A stretch of DNA of 64,000 nt, taken from contig NZ_CACRUY010000026.1 of the NCBI RefSeq assembly GCF_902652685.1, positions 1 through 64,000 on the forward strand, written 5' to 3'. Every line of letters starts with the position of its first letter. Positions within the stretch are counted from its first letter, which is position 1. This document shows, in pieces, positions 10,144-22,897 of the stretch. The notes beneath the pieces were generated by a model. That model worked only from the letters and a program-made list of their open reading frames with translations. It was not told the DNA's origin and made no database searches. The DNA is from Mycobacterium sp. Marseille-P9652. GTDB taxonomy: Bacteria > Actinomycetota > Actinomycetes > Mycobacteriales > Mycobacteriaceae. The translations under genes were made by a program, and so were the position numbers.

Positions 10144-11459
10144 GTGACGGTTGAGTTGGCGCACCCGTCGACCGAGCCGCCGGGTTTGCGGTCGCCCGTC
10201 GAACCGGCTCACCCCCGCTGGTGGTTCATCTCCACGACGCCCGGTCGCATCCTGACCATCGGCATCATCCTCGCCGCGCTCGGCGGCGCCAGCGCGTTCG
10301 CCACCTCGACGACCATCAACCACCGGCAGCAGGTGCTGACCACGGTGCTCAACCACACCGAGCCGCTGTCGTTCGCGGCGGGGCGGCTGTACACGACGCT
10401 GTCGGTCGCCGACGCCGCGGCGGCCACCGCGTTCATCGCCGAGGCGGAGCCGAGCCCGGTGCGGCAGCGCTACGAGCAGGCGATCACCGACGCCTCGGTG
10501 GCGGTGACGCGGGCGTCCAGTGGGCTGACGGACGAGCCGCTGGTGGAGTTGCTGGGCCGGATCAACGCCGAGCTGGCCGTCTATACCGGGCTCATCGAGA
10601 TCGCCCGGACCAACAACCGGGCGGGCAACCCGGTCGGGTCGTCGTACCTGTCGGAAGCGTCGGGGCTGATGCAGTCGACGATCCTCCCCGACGCGGCGCG
10701 TCTCTACGACGAGACGTCCAAGCGGGTGGACACCGAGACCACCGCGTCGACGCAGATCCCCCAGCCGGTCATCCTCGTCGTGGTCACCACCGCGCTCTTC
10801 GGCGCGTTCGCGCACCGCTGGCTTGCGCAGCGCACGCGGCGCCGCATCAACCCGGGCCTGGTGGTCGGCGGGCTGGCTATTCTCGTGATGGTGGTGTGGG
10901 TCGGAACTGCGCTGACGATCTCTACGACGGCCAGTCGTAGCGCCAAGGACACCGCCGCGGAATCCCTCAAGACCGTCACCAACGTCGCGATCACGGCCCA
11001 GCAGGCGCGTGCCGACGAGACGCTGTCGTTGATCCGCCGCGGGGACGAGGAAAAGCGCAAGCAGTCGTTCTACCAGCGCATCGACTCGATGCACCGGCAG
11101 CTCGACGAGTACATGGCCCGCAGCGACGCCGTCGACAAGCCCGACCTGCAGGGCGCCGACCAGCTGCTGCTGCGCTGGCGCCAGGCCAACGACCGGATCA
11201 ACTCCTACATCTCGGTGGGCAACTACCGGGCGGCGACCCAGGTCGCGCTGGGCAGCGGCGAGGACGACTCGACTCCCGCCTTCGACAAGCTCGACGAGCA
11301 GCTGGTGAAGGCCATGGATCAGAGCCGAACCCAGTTACGCAACGACGTCCTCAACGCGCGCAGCGGGCTGTCGGGGGCCCAGGTCGGCGGCGTGGTGCTG
11401 AGCCTCGGCGCGGCCATCGCCGTCGCGCTCGGCCTGTGGCCGCGGCTGAAGGAGTACCG

Positions 11460-11463
<4 letters not shown>
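10144..11463 (+). CDS. glnX: Membrane sensor protein GlnX
   Basis: A 439-residue protein with about four membrane helices (near 35-55, 210-230, 240-260 and 413-432). Between them lie two mostly helical extracytoplasmic regions of about 150 residues each. It corresponds to M. tuberculosis Rv0412c and corynebacterial GlnX, proposed to pass the signal from the amino-acid-binding lipoprotein GlnH to kinase PknG. GTG 10144 follows ACGAGGG. Its stop overlaps glnH (ATGA). Confidence 0.85.
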
Positions 11464-14692
<3,229 letters not shown>

Positions 14693-14760
14693 GTGGGCCC
14701 GCGAGCGCCCACTTCAGCCGTCCACAGCGAAAACTTAGGAACGTGCCTCACAGTTAGTAC

Positions 14761-16077
14761 ATGCCCGGGCAGTCGGCCGCTTGGATCACCACCGCCCGCG
14801 TGATGCGCCGGGCCGGTTTCGGTGTGACGGGCCCCGAGGTCGACGCCGCGGTCACGCGGGACTGGGCTGCCTATGTCGACGCCATGCTGGGCGCCCACCC
14901 CGACGCGGACCCCGGGGCCGCCGCCACGCCGATGCCGGCCTTGCCGGCGCCGCAGCCGCCGGGGCCCCGCGCGACGCCGGCGGCCCGCAAGCAGTACAAC
15001 CAGCAGCTCACCGAACAGCAGGGCGTGCTCTCCGACTGGTGGCTGCGCCGCATGGTCGCGGCGCGCCAGCCGGTCCACGAGAAGCTGACTCTGTTGTGGC
15101 ACAACCACTTCGCCACCTCCGCGCAAAAGGTCCGGGTGGCCGCCCACATGGCCACGCAGAACCAGACGCTGCGCACCGGATCGCTGGGCGACTTCCGCAC
15201 CCTGGCCTACGCCATGCTGACCGACGCCGCGATGTTGCGCTGGCTCGACGGACAGAGCAGCACCGCCAAGGCGCCCAACGAGAACCTGGCCCGCGAGTTC
15301 ATGGAGCTGTTCGCGCTGGGCCACGGCAACGGCTACACCGAAGACGACGTGCGCGCCGGCGCCCGCGCGCTGACGGGCTGGGTGATCGGCCCCGACGGAC
15401 GGACCGCGGTGATCCCGAAGCGCCGCGACGCGGGCGCCAAGACGCTGTTGGGACAGACCCGCGACTTCGACGCCCCCGGCTTCTGCGACGCCGTTCTGGC
15501 GCAGCCCAATTCGGCGCGGTACGTCGCCGGTCGGCTCTGGCAGGGGTTGGCTTCCGACGAGGCGCCGCCGGATGCGGTGCTCGACCGGCTGGTCTCCGCC
15601 TACGGCCCGGGACGCGACCTTCGGGCCCTGACCCGGGCGATCCTGGTCGACGACGAGTTCACCCGCGCCCGCGCGACGGTCGTCACCACCCCGGTCGAAT
15701 GGCTCGTCGGCGTCCTCAGGGCACTCGGCATAACGCTCGACCAGCCCGCGCAGGTCAAGTTCGCCGACGCGACGTTGCAGCAGCTGGGCCAGCGGCCGTT
15801 CTACCCCCCGAGCGTCGGTGGGTGGCCGCGCGGTCCGGTGTGGCTGTCGACCGCGAGCGCGGGGACCCGGCTGCGCGCCGCGGCCCACCTGGCGCAGCTC
15901 GGCGACCTCTCGGTCATCGAAAACACCGCCCCCGCCGACCGCGTCGACGCCGTCGGCTACCTGATCGGCGTCGGGGGCTGGTCGGACCGCAGCGCCGACG
16001 CACTCCAAGTATGGGTGCGCACGCCGCCTCAGCTCGTGGCGGCCGCCGTCAACACCCCCGAATACCTGACGTCCTAG
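14761..16077 (+). CDS. DUF1800 protein
   Basis: A 438-residue protein of the DUF1800 family: ITTARVMRRAGFGVTG at the start, LLWHNHFATSAQKV, MLRWLDGQ, PNENLAREFMELFALG and ARALTGW. These are the family's most conserved blocks. No signal peptide is evident. It is followed 9 bases later by a DUF1501 gene, the usual genomic partner. The activity is unknown. In M. tuberculosis, as I recall it, pknG and ackA are neighbours, so this pair would be an addition or a retained ancestral piece. Confidence 0.85.
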   Translation: MPGQSAAWITTARVMRRAGFGVTGPEVDAAVTRDWAAYVDAMLGAHPDADPGAAATPMPALPAPQPPGPRATPAARKQYNQQLTEQQGVLSDWWLRRMVAARQPVHEKLTLLWHNHFATSAQKVRVAAHMATQNQTLRTGSLGDFRTLAYAMLTDAAMLRWLDGQSSTAKAPNENLAREFMELFALGHGNGYTEDDVRAGARALTGWVIGPDGRTAVIPKRRDAGAKTLLGQTRDFDAPGFCDAVLAQPNSARYVAGRLWQGLASDEAPPDAVLDRLVSAYGPGRDLRALTRAILVDDEFTRARATVVTTPVEWLVGVLRALGITLDQPAQVKFADATLQQLGQRPFYPPSVGGWPRGPVWLSTASAGTRLRAAAHLAQLGDLSVIENTAPADRVDAVGYLIGVGGWSDRSADALQVWVRTPPQLVAAAVNTPEYLTS

Positions 16078-16086
16078 CGAGAGCCG

Positions 16087-17271
16087 ATGTCCGAGATCAA
16101 CCGCCGCAGATTCCTGATCGCCAGCGCCGGCGTCAGTGCAGCCAGCGTGCTGTGGAACACCGTCCACTGGCCTCACCTGGAACGCGCTGCCCAGGACAGG
16201 CCGCTGCCCGAGGGCGCCGGGGTGCTGGTGCTCGTCACGCTGTCCGGCGGCAATGACGGAATCAACACCCTGATCCCCTACGCCGACAACGCTTATCACG
16301 ACGCACGTCCGGAGCTCGCTTACGCGCCGGGTGACGTCATCCATCTGGACCAGCAGTTCGGGCTGAACCCCGCATTGAAAGGGCTGGCGAACCTGTGGGG
16401 GCAAAGGCGGCTCGCCATCGTCCGCGGAGTGGGCTACCCGAAGCCCGACCACAGCCACTTCCGGTCCATGGACATCTGGCAGACCGCGTCGCCATCCGAA
16501 CCGGTGCCGACGGGATGGATCGGGCGCTGGCTCGACGCCACCGGCGACGACCCGCTCCGGGCGGTCAACATCGGGCCCGTCCTTCCTCCCCTTGCGGTGG
16601 GCGAAAAGCACACGGCCGCCGCGCTGTCGCCGCACGCACCGGCCGGAGAGCCGGACGGGATGGACGCCGCGATGGTGGCGCTCGGCGTCGACGACTCCGC
16701 CGACACGCCGGCGATGGCCGCGGTCTGCAAGGCCTACCGCGCCGCCCGCACCGCGGATAAGGCATTCGGCTTCGTCAAACCCAACGGCAAAGGCCAGAAT
16801 CCGCTGGCCGCCCAGCTGAACACGGTGGCCGCCGCCGTCAAGGCACGTGTGCCCGCGCGCGTCTACACCGTCCAGTTGGGCGGGTTCGACACCCACGCCG
16901 ACGAACGCGGCACGCAGCAGCGCCTGCTGCAGACGCTTGACGAGGCCGTGACGCCTTTCCTCCAGGACATGGCGCGCGACCGCTACGGCCGCAACGTCGT
17001 CCTGATGGCGTACTCGGAGTTCGGTCGCCGGGTGCGCGCCAACGCGTCCCAGGGCACGGATCACGGCACGGCCGGGCCCGTCTTCGTCGCGGGGTCGCCC
17101 GTGCGGGGCGGCTTCTACGGCGACGAGCCGAGCCTCACCGACCTGGACAACGGAGACCTGAAGTACACGACCGACTTCCGCGACGTGTACCACGAACTGC
17201 TGGCCCGCACCGTCGGGACCGACCCGGCACCGTCGGTCGGCGCCGGCCGCAGCGCCCTCGGCTTCCTATGA
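16087..17271 (+). CDS. DUF1501 protein with Tat signal
   Basis: A 394-residue protein starting [20 protein letters not shown], a twin-arginine export signal. The body shows the DUF1501 pattern, an alkaline-phosphatase-like fold: [49 protein letters not shown] and [13 protein letters not shown], with conserved Asp/His positions able to hold metal. It is likely an exported metallo-enzyme acting with the DUF1800 protein. Its end overlaps ackA (convergent) by 6 bases. Confidence 0.85.
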   Translation: MSEINRRRFLIASAGVSAASVLWNTVHWPHLERAAQDRPLPEGAGVLVLVTLSGGNDGINTLIPYADNAYHDARPELAYAPGDVIHLDQQFGLNPALKGLANLWGQRRLAIVRGVGYPKPDHSHFRSMDIWQTASPSEPVPTGWIGRWLDATGDDPLRAVNIGPVLPPLAVGEKHTAAALSPHAPAGEPDGMDAAMVALGVDDSADTPAMAAVCKAYRAARTADKAFGFVKPNGKGQNPLAAQLNTVAAAVKARVPARVYTVQLGGFDTHADERGTQQRLLQTLDEAVTPFLQDMARDRYGRNVVLMAYSEFGRRVRANASQGTDHGTAGPVFVAGSPVRGGFYGDEPSLTDLDNGDLKYTTDFRDVYHELLARTVGTDPAPSVGAGRSALGFL

Positions 17272-18420
17272 GCCGGCCAGCAGGGCGGCGCAGTCGCGGG
17301 CGATGGCTAGCTCCTCGTTGGTGGGGATCACCAGCACGGCAATCGGTGAGTCGTCCGCGGAGATCTGCCGCGCGCCCTTGCTGCCGCTGAGGTTGCGCCG
17401 CTGGTCGAGCACGATGCCCAGCTCCTCGAGGCCCGCGAGGGCATCGCGGCGCACCGCGGCGTCGTTCTCGCCGATACCCGCCGTGAAGGTGATGGCGTCG
17501 GTGTGGCCGAGCACGGCCAGGTAGGCGCCGACGTACTTGCGCAGCCGGTGGATGAACACGCTGTACGCCAATTGCGCTATGGCGTCGCCCGATTCGATCA
17601 TCATCCGCAGCTGCCTGAAGTCCCGCTCGCCCGACAGGCCCAGGACTCCCGACCGCTGGTTGAGCATGTCCTCGATCTCGTCGACGCCCATCTTCGCGGT
17701 GCGCCAGAGATAGCTGACGATGCCGGGGTCGATGTCTCCGCTGCGCGTGCCCATCACCAGCCCCTCCAGCGGGGTCAGGCCCATGGACGTGTCGATCGGC
17801 CGGGTGCCGGCGATCGCCGAGGCCGACGAACCGTTACCCAGGTGCAGCACAATCTGTTTCATGCCGCCGAGCGGCCGCCCCAAGAATTCGGCGGCCTGTT
17901 CGCTGACGTAGCGGTGCGACGTGCCGTGAAACCCGTACCGGCGGATCTCCCACCGCTGCGCCAGTTCCCGGTCGATGGCGTACGTGGCGGCCGCCGGCGG
18001 CATATCGTGGAAGAACGCGGTGTCGAACACCGCCACGTGCGGAACCTCCGGCAGCAGTTTGCGCGCCACCTCGATGCCCTTCAGCGCCGGCGGGTTGTGC
18101 AGCGGCGCCAGCTCCGAGAGTTCCTCGAGTTCGGCGATCACCGCGTCGTTTACCAGGGTCGGGCGGTAGAACCTGTTGCCGCCGTGCACGACCCGATGAC
18201 CCACCGCCCGCAGCCCGCACGCCGCCAGGTCGATGCCGTCGTCGGACAGCTGCTCGAACGCGCGGCGCAGTGCGGCGTCGTGGTCGGGGACGGACGACGA
18301 ATCCTCGCCGATCCGCTCCACATGCCCGGACGCCCGCGCCGATCCCGAAGCCGGGTCCACCAGTTGATATTTCAGCGACGACGACCCGGAGTTGATCACC
18401 AACACCAGGGAGCCGGTCAC
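17266..18420 (-). CDS. ackA: Acetate kinase
   Basis: A 384-residue kinase interconverting acetyl phosphate and acetate with ADP/ATP. Motifs: [64 protein letters not shown] and [16 protein letters not shown] 18420 overlaps the stop of pta (GTGA); the reading frame stays open far upstream but that part lies inside pta. The pta-ackA pair gives substrate-level ATP from acetyl-CoA, or acetate uptake. Confidence 0.96.
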   Translation of the reverse strand: MTGSLVLVINSGSSSLKYQLVDPASGSARASGHVERIGEDSSSVPDHDAALRRAFEQLSDDGIDLAACGLRAVGHRVVHGGNRFYRPTLVNDAVIAELEELSELAPLHNPPALKGIEVARKLLPEVPHVAVFDTAFFHDMPPAAATYAIDRELAQRWEIRRYGFHGTSHRYVSEQAAEFLGRPLGGMKQIVLHLGNGSSASAIAGTRPIDTSMGLTPLEGLVMGTRSGDIDPGIVSYLWRTAKMGVDEIEDMLNQRSGVLGLSGERDFRQLRMMIESGDAIAQLAYSVFIHRLRKYVGAYLAVLGHTDAITFTAGIGENDAAVRRDALAGLEELGIVLDQRRNLSGSKGARQISADDSPIAVLVIPTNEELAIARDCAALLAGS

Positions 18421-20501
18421 GGGTCCTGGGCCTGTATCGCGGTGATGGCGACGGTGTTGACGATGTCCTCGACCAGGGCGCCGCGGGACAGGTCGTTGAC
18501 CGGCTTGCGCAGCCCCTGAAGCACCGGTCCGATCGCGATCGCCCCGGCGCTGCGCTGCACCGCCTTGTAGGTGTTGTTGCCGGTGTTGAGGTCCGGGAAG
18601 ATGAGCACGGTCGCCCGCCCGGCCACGGGCGAGTCGCGCAGCTTGGTGGCGGCGACGGACGGTTCGATGGCGGCGTCGTACTGGATGGGGCCCTCGACCG
18701 GCAACCGGGGCTCGCGGGACCGGACCAATGCCGTTGCGGCCCTGACCTTGTCGACGTCGGCGCCCGTCCCGGAGTCCCCGGTGGAGTAGGACAACATCGC
18801 CACCCGCGGCTCGACGCCGAACATCGCCGCGGTGCGCGCCGAGCTGATCGCGATGTCCGCCAGTTGTTCCGGCGTCGGGTCGGGGACTATCGCGCAGTCG
18901 CCGTAGACGAGCACCCGGTCGGGCAGGCACATGAAGAAGACGCTCGACACCGTCGACACGTCGGACACGGTCTTGATGATCTCGAACGCCGGACGGACGG
19001 TGTGGGCCGTGGTGTGAGCGGCGCCCGACACCATGCCGTCCACCATGCCGTTGTGCACCAGCATGGTGCCGAAATACGTTGCGTCGCGCATGATCTCGCT
19101 GGCATGCTCGACGGTGACACCCTTGGCGCTGCGCATCTCGGCGTACTGCTGGGCGAACCGGTCGCGCAGCTCGCTCATCAGTGGGTCGATCACCGTCGCG
19201 CCGTCGAGGTCCACGCCCAGTTCACCCGAGCGCAGACGGATCTGGGCCTCGTCACCCAGGATCGTCAGGTCGGCGACGCCGCGCTGCAACACGCGCCCGG
19301 CCGACTTCAGGATCCGGTCGTCGTCGCCCTCGGGGAGCACGATGCGCTTGCGGTCGGTCCGGGCGCGCAGCTGCAGCCGGTAGGTGAACATCTGCGGCGT
19401 GATCACCGACGGGATCGGGATGGCAAGCTGCGCAATGAGGTCCGCGACGTCGACGTACCGGTCCATCAGCCCCAGCGCGGTGTCGATCTTGCGCTGCGAG
19501 GTCGCTGTGACCCGCCCGTGGGCCGAGGCGGCCGCGCTCGCCGCCTCGTAGGTACCCAGCTTGGTCGCGATGATGGGCAGCCGCAGGCGCAGCCCGGCCA
19601 CCAGCGCGGCGATCGACGGGTGCAGCGTGAAGCCACCGTTGAGCACGAGGCAGGACAGCGACGGAAAACCGTTGGCCGCGTGGGCACTTGCGACGGCAAG
19701 CACCACGTCGGAGCGGTCACCCGGGGTGATGACCGCCATCCCGTCGTCGAGCCGCTCCAGCACGTGATCGGCGGTCATCCCCGCCACCAGCACACCCATC
19801 ACTTCGCGCTCGCGCAGCGACGCCTCGCCGCTGACCGCCGTGCCGTCCACCGCCCTCTCCAGCTCGGCGACCGTCGGCGCCGACAGCAACGGCTCCTCGG
19901 GCAGCACATAGCTGCGCTGCGGGAAGGATTGCAGCGCCGCCAGGGCCGCCCGCATCTCGGCAAGCTCCGCTGGCCGACACCTGCTGGCGACCACGGCCGC
20001 GGTGTGGGCGCGCTGCGCCGACAACTCGCCCATGCAGACTTCGACGACGCTCGCCACCTCGTCGGCGGTGCGGTCCTTGGCGCTCACCGCCAGCAACACG
20101 GGCACCCCGAGGTTGACGGCGATGCGCGCGTTGACCGACAGCTCGGCGGGCCGGGTCACGTCGGTGTAGTCGCTGCCGACGATCACCACGGCGTCGCAGG
20201 CATCGGCCACCGCGTGGTAGGAGTCCACGATGCTGCCGATGGCGGCGTCGATGTCGGCGTGCAGCTGCCGGTAGGTCACGCCGACGCACTGTTCGTAGGA
20301 CAGGCCCGCGGTGGTCTGCTCGAGGAGCAACTCCAGGATGTAGTCGCGGTCCTCACCGAGCCGGGTGATGGGCCGGAACACGCCCACCCGGGCGACGGTC
20401 GCCCGCAACCGGTGCAACAGCCCGAGCGCGATCGTCGACTTGCCCGTTTCCGGCTCGGGCGCAGCGATGTAGATCGCCGTCGCGGTCACGGAACCGGTCA
20501 C
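18417..20501 (-). CDS. pta: Phosphate acetyltransferase
   Basis: The 694-residue long form of Pta: an N-terminal BioD-like P-loop domain ([15 protein letters not shown]), a central DRTGG domain (VMGVLVAGM region) and the C-terminal transferase domain ([67 protein letters not shown]). It converts acetyl-CoA and phosphate to acetyl phosphate. Start GTG 20501 is 10 bases after the fgd1 stop, so fgd1-pta-ackA is probably one operon. Confidence 0.95.
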   Translation of the reverse strand: MTGSVTATAIYIAAPEPETGKSTIALGLLHRLRATVARVGVFRPITRLGEDRDYILELLLEQTTAGLSYEQCVGVTYRQLHADIDAAIGSIVDSYHAVADACDAVVIVGSDYTDVTRPAELSVNARIAVNLGVPVLLAVSAKDRTADEVASVVEVCMGELSAQRAHTAAVVASRCRPAELAEMRAALAALQSFPQRSYVLPEEPLLSAPTVAELERAVDGTAVSGEASLREREVMGVLVAGMTADHVLERLDDGMAVITPGDRSDVVLAVASAHAANGFPSLSCLVLNGGFTLHPSIAALVAGLRLRLPIIATKLGTYEAASAAASAHGRVTATSQRKIDTALGLMDRYVDVADLIAQLAIPIPSVITPQMFTYRLQLRARTDRKRIVLPEGDDDRILKSAGRVLQRGVADLTILGDEAQIRLRSGELGVDLDGATVIDPLMSELRDRFAQQYAEMRSAKGVTVEHASEIMRDATYFGTMLVHNGMVDGMVSGAAHTTAHTVRPAFEIIKTVSDVSTVSSVFFMCLPDRVLVYGDCAIVPDPTPEQLADIAISSARTAAMFGVEPRVAMLSYSTGDSGTGADVDKVRAATALVRSREPRLPVEGPIQYDAAIEPSVAATKLRDSPVAGRATVLIFPDLNTGNNTYKAVQRSAGAIAIGPVLQGLRKPVNDLSRGALVEDIVNTVAITAIQAQDP

Positions 20502-20511
20502 GGCCGTCGCC

Positions 20512-21522
20512 TCAGGCCAGCCGCCGCAGCCTGGGCGCCAGGTCCTTCTCGAAGAGCTCCAGGAAGCGGCGCTGGTCGTGACCGGGAGCGTGGAACACCA
20601 GGTGGTTGAGGCCCCAGTCGACGTAGTCCTTGACCTTCTCGACCGCCTCGTCGGGGTCCGACGCCACGATCCAGCGCTTGGCGACCTGCTCGATCGGCAG
20701 CTCGTCGGCCGCCTTCTCCATTTCCAGCGGGTCGTGGATGCTGGTCTTCTGTTCGGCGGTCAGCGACAGCGGCGCCCAGAAGCGGGTGTTCTCCAGCGCC
20801 AGGTCCGGGTCGGTGTCGTAGGAGATCTTGATCTCGATCATGCGGTCGATGTCGTCGGGATTCTTGCCCGCGGCCTCGGCGCCCTCTTTCATGGCGGGGA
20901 TGAGCTTGTCCTTGTACAGCTCCTCGCCCTTGCCGGAGGTACAGATGAAGCCGTCGCCGGCGCGGCCCGCGTACTTGGCGACCTGTGGGCCGCCCGCCGC
21001 GATGTAGATCGGGATGCCGCCCTCGGGCACGTCATAGATCGAGGCGCCCTTGGTGTGGTAGTACTCGCCCTCGAAGCTGACGCGGTCGCCCAGCCACAGC
21101 TCGCGCATCAGCCGCACCGATTCGCGCAGGCGGGCGTAGCGCTCCTTGAATTCCGGCCATTCGCCCTCGTAGCCGGTGGCGATCTCGTTGAGCGATTCGC
21201 CGGTGCCGACGCCGAGGAAGATGCGGCCCGGGTAGAGGCAGCCCATGGTGGCGAACGCCTGCGCGATGACGGCCGGGTTGTAGCGGAAGGTCGGGGTGAG
21301 CACCGACGTGCCCAGCTGAAGCCTCTTGGTGCGCTCGCCGACGGCGGTCATCCAGGCCAGCGAGAACGGGGCGTGGCCGCCCTCGTGCCGCCAGGGCTGG
21401 AAGTGGTCGCTGACGGTGGCGCTGTCCATGCCGTGCCCCTCGGCGGCGACGGCGAGTTCGACGAGCTCACGGGGTGCGAATTGTTCGGCGGACGCCTTGT
21501 ATCCCAATTTCAGTTCGGCCAC
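20512..21522 (-). CDS. fgd1: F420-dependent glucose-6-phosphate dehydrogenase
   Basis: A 336-residue luciferase-fold enzyme that oxidises glucose 6-phosphate and reduces coenzyme F420. It starts [15 protein letters not shown], with the active-site SDHFQPW (Asp39, His40, Trp44) and [10 protein letters not shown]. Length and sequence match mycobacterial Fgd1, which supplies reduced F420 for nitroimidazole activation and redox defence. Start codon GTG 21522. A divergent hydrolase gene begins 95 bases away. Confidence 0.97.
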   Translation of the reverse strand: MAELKLGYKASAEQFAPRELVELAVAAEGHGMDSATVSDHFQPWRHEGGHAPFSLAWMTAVGERTKRLQLGTSVLTPTFRYNPAVIAQAFATMGCLYPGRIFLGVGTGESLNEIATGYEGEWPEFKERYARLRESVRLMRELWLGDRVSFEGEYYHTKGASIYDVPEGGIPIYIAAGGPQVAKYAGRAGDGFICTSGKGEELYKDKLIPAMKEGAEAAGKNPDDIDRMIEIKISYDTDPDLALENTRFWAPLSLTAEQKTSIHDPLEMEKAADELPIEQVAKRWIVASDPDEAVEKVKDYVDWGLNHLVFHAPGHDQRRFLELFEKDLAPRLRRLA

Positions 21523-21550
21523 TAGTTCTTTCTACTCCACATCTGTGATC

Positions 21551-21589
21551 GCGACCCGCCGCGCCCGGCTTCGCCGCGCTTGCGATCGC
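21551..21589. repeat. 39-base intergenic repeat, copy 1
   Basis: A GC-rich unit beginning GCGACCCGCCGCGCCC and ending TGCGATCGC, lying in the fgd1 / metallo-hydrolase divergent gap. A second copy at 54701-54739 matches at 36 of 39 positions. With the preceding GATC it is bounded by inverted GATCGC/GCGATC. Confidence 0.7.
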
Positions 21590-21617
21590 TTCTAGTGAGA
21601 CTCCTACACTCGCCCGC

Positions 21618-22358
21618 ATGGGACCGACCCTCGTTCAAGTCACCGACGCGGTGCACCACGCCCACGGCCACGCCGTCAACTGGACGCTGGTCACCGACGA
21701 CACCGGCGTCATGCTCATCGACGCGGGTTATCCCGGTGACCGCGAGGACGTGCTGGGCACGCTGCGGCAGCTGGGCTACGGGCCCGGGGACGTGCGCGCC
21801 ATCCTGCTGACGCATGCGCACATCGACCATCTGGGGTCGGCGATCTGGTTCGCCCGCGAGCACGGCACCCCGGTGTACTGCCACGCCGCGGAAGTGGGTC
21901 ACGCCAAGCGCGAGTACCTGGAGCAGGTGTCGATTCTCGATGTCGCCCTGCGCATTTGGCGTCCGCGATGGGCGGTGTGGGGCGTCCACGTGGCGCGCAG
22001 CGGCGGCCTGCTGCGCGACGGGATCCCGACGACGCGGCCGCTGACCGCCGACGTCGCCGCCGGTCTGCCGGGCCGTCCGGTGGCAATCCCGACCCCAGGG
22101 CATACCAGCGGGCACTGTTCGTATGTGGTCGACGGCGTCCTGGTGACGGGTGACGCGCTGATCACCGGTCACCCGCTGCTGCGCCGCAGCGGCCCGCAGC
22201 TGCTGCCGGCCGTGTTCAGTCACAGCCAAACGGATTCGGTGCGCAGCCTCGACGCGCTGGCGTCCGTCGGCACCGACGTCCTGCTGCCCGGTCACGGCGG
22301 CGTGTGGCGCGGACCGATCCGCGAGGCGACGGACGCGGCGGCCGCGCTGGCCCGGTAA
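21618..22358 (+). CDS. Metallo-beta-lactamase-fold hydrolase
   Basis: A 246-residue MBL-superfamily protein, orthologous in position to Rv0406c. Zinc site: THAHIDHLG (His66, His68, Asp70, His71), then PTPGHTSGHCSY, VTGDALITG and LLPGHGG. No signal peptide. The compact architecture resembles glyoxalase II or lactonase-like members rather than true beta-lactamases; the substrate is unknown. ATG 21618 is the first good start after the divergent gap. Confidence 0.85.
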   Translation: MGPTLVQVTDAVHHAHGHAVNWTLVTDDTGVMLIDAGYPGDREDVLGTLRQLGYGPGDVRAILLTHAHIDHLGSAIWFAREHGTPVYCHAAEVGHAKREYLEQVSILDVALRIWRPRWAVWGVHVARSGGLLRDGIPTTRPLTADVAAGLPGRPVAIPTPGHTSGHCSYVVDGVLVTGDALITGHPLLRRSGPQLLPAVFSHSQTDSVRSLDALASVGTDVLLPGHGGVWRGPIREATDAAAALAR

Positions 22359-22388
22359 GCGGCCCCACGTTCGGCGCGCGTAATCCAT

Positions 22389-22874
22389 TCAGGCCAACCA
22401 CTTTTCGAACGCGATCGGCCGGAACGGCCCCCAGTCCGGTATCGGGTCGGGGGGAACACGGGTGTACCCCGCCGCGTCGTACAGCGCCTCGGCCTCGGGT
22501 TGGCGATTGCCCGTGATCAGGTACAGCCGCCGGTACCCCCGCGCGGCGGTCTCCGCCTCCAGCGCGGCCAGCAGCGCCCGCGCGTAACCGCGGCGCCGGT
22601 GCGCGCGATCCGTCCAGATCCGCTTGAGCTCGGCCGTGTTGGCGTCGTATCGCCGGAACGCCCCGCCCGTGACCGGAACCTCGCCCTCGACGCCGATCAG
22701 CAGCCCGCCGTCCGGCGGGGCCAGCTCGGCGCGCGGCACCGGCAGCCAGGCCAGGTGCCGCTCCGGGGTGCCGCCGTATCGCTCCGCGTACTCGAGGGCC
22801 AACTCGGCAAGCAGAGGCTGAGCCAGCGGGTCGTCGTGGGTCGCCGACACGAAGCGAAGCCGGTCAGAAGTCAC
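22389..22874 (-). CDS. GNAT-family N-acetyltransferase
   Basis: A 161-residue protein with the GNAT fold: IGVEGEVPVTGGAFRRYD, the central strand AELKRIWTDRAHRRRGYARALLAALEAEA-like acetyl-CoA loop (RRRGYA), and YLITGNRQPEAEALYDAAGYTRV. Target unknown. Start GTG 22874. It is convergent with the hydrolase gene (30-base gap) and 23 bases downstream of mmpL. Confidence 0.85.
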   Translation of the reverse strand: MTSDRLRFVSATHDDPLAQPLLAELALEYAERYGGTPERHLAWLPVPRAELAPPDGGLLIGVEGEVPVTGGAFRRYDANTAELKRIWTDRAHRRRGYARALLAALEAETAARGYRRLYLITGNRQPEAEALYDAAGYTRVPPDPIPDWGPFRPIAFEKWLA

Positions 22875-22897
22875 CTAACGATCTAACGCCGCGGCCA

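Noticed and set aside
21547-21589. Repeat as a phage attachment site
   Set aside because: No integrase or tRNA nearby, and the second copy has no mobile genes between or around it that would fit an insertion.
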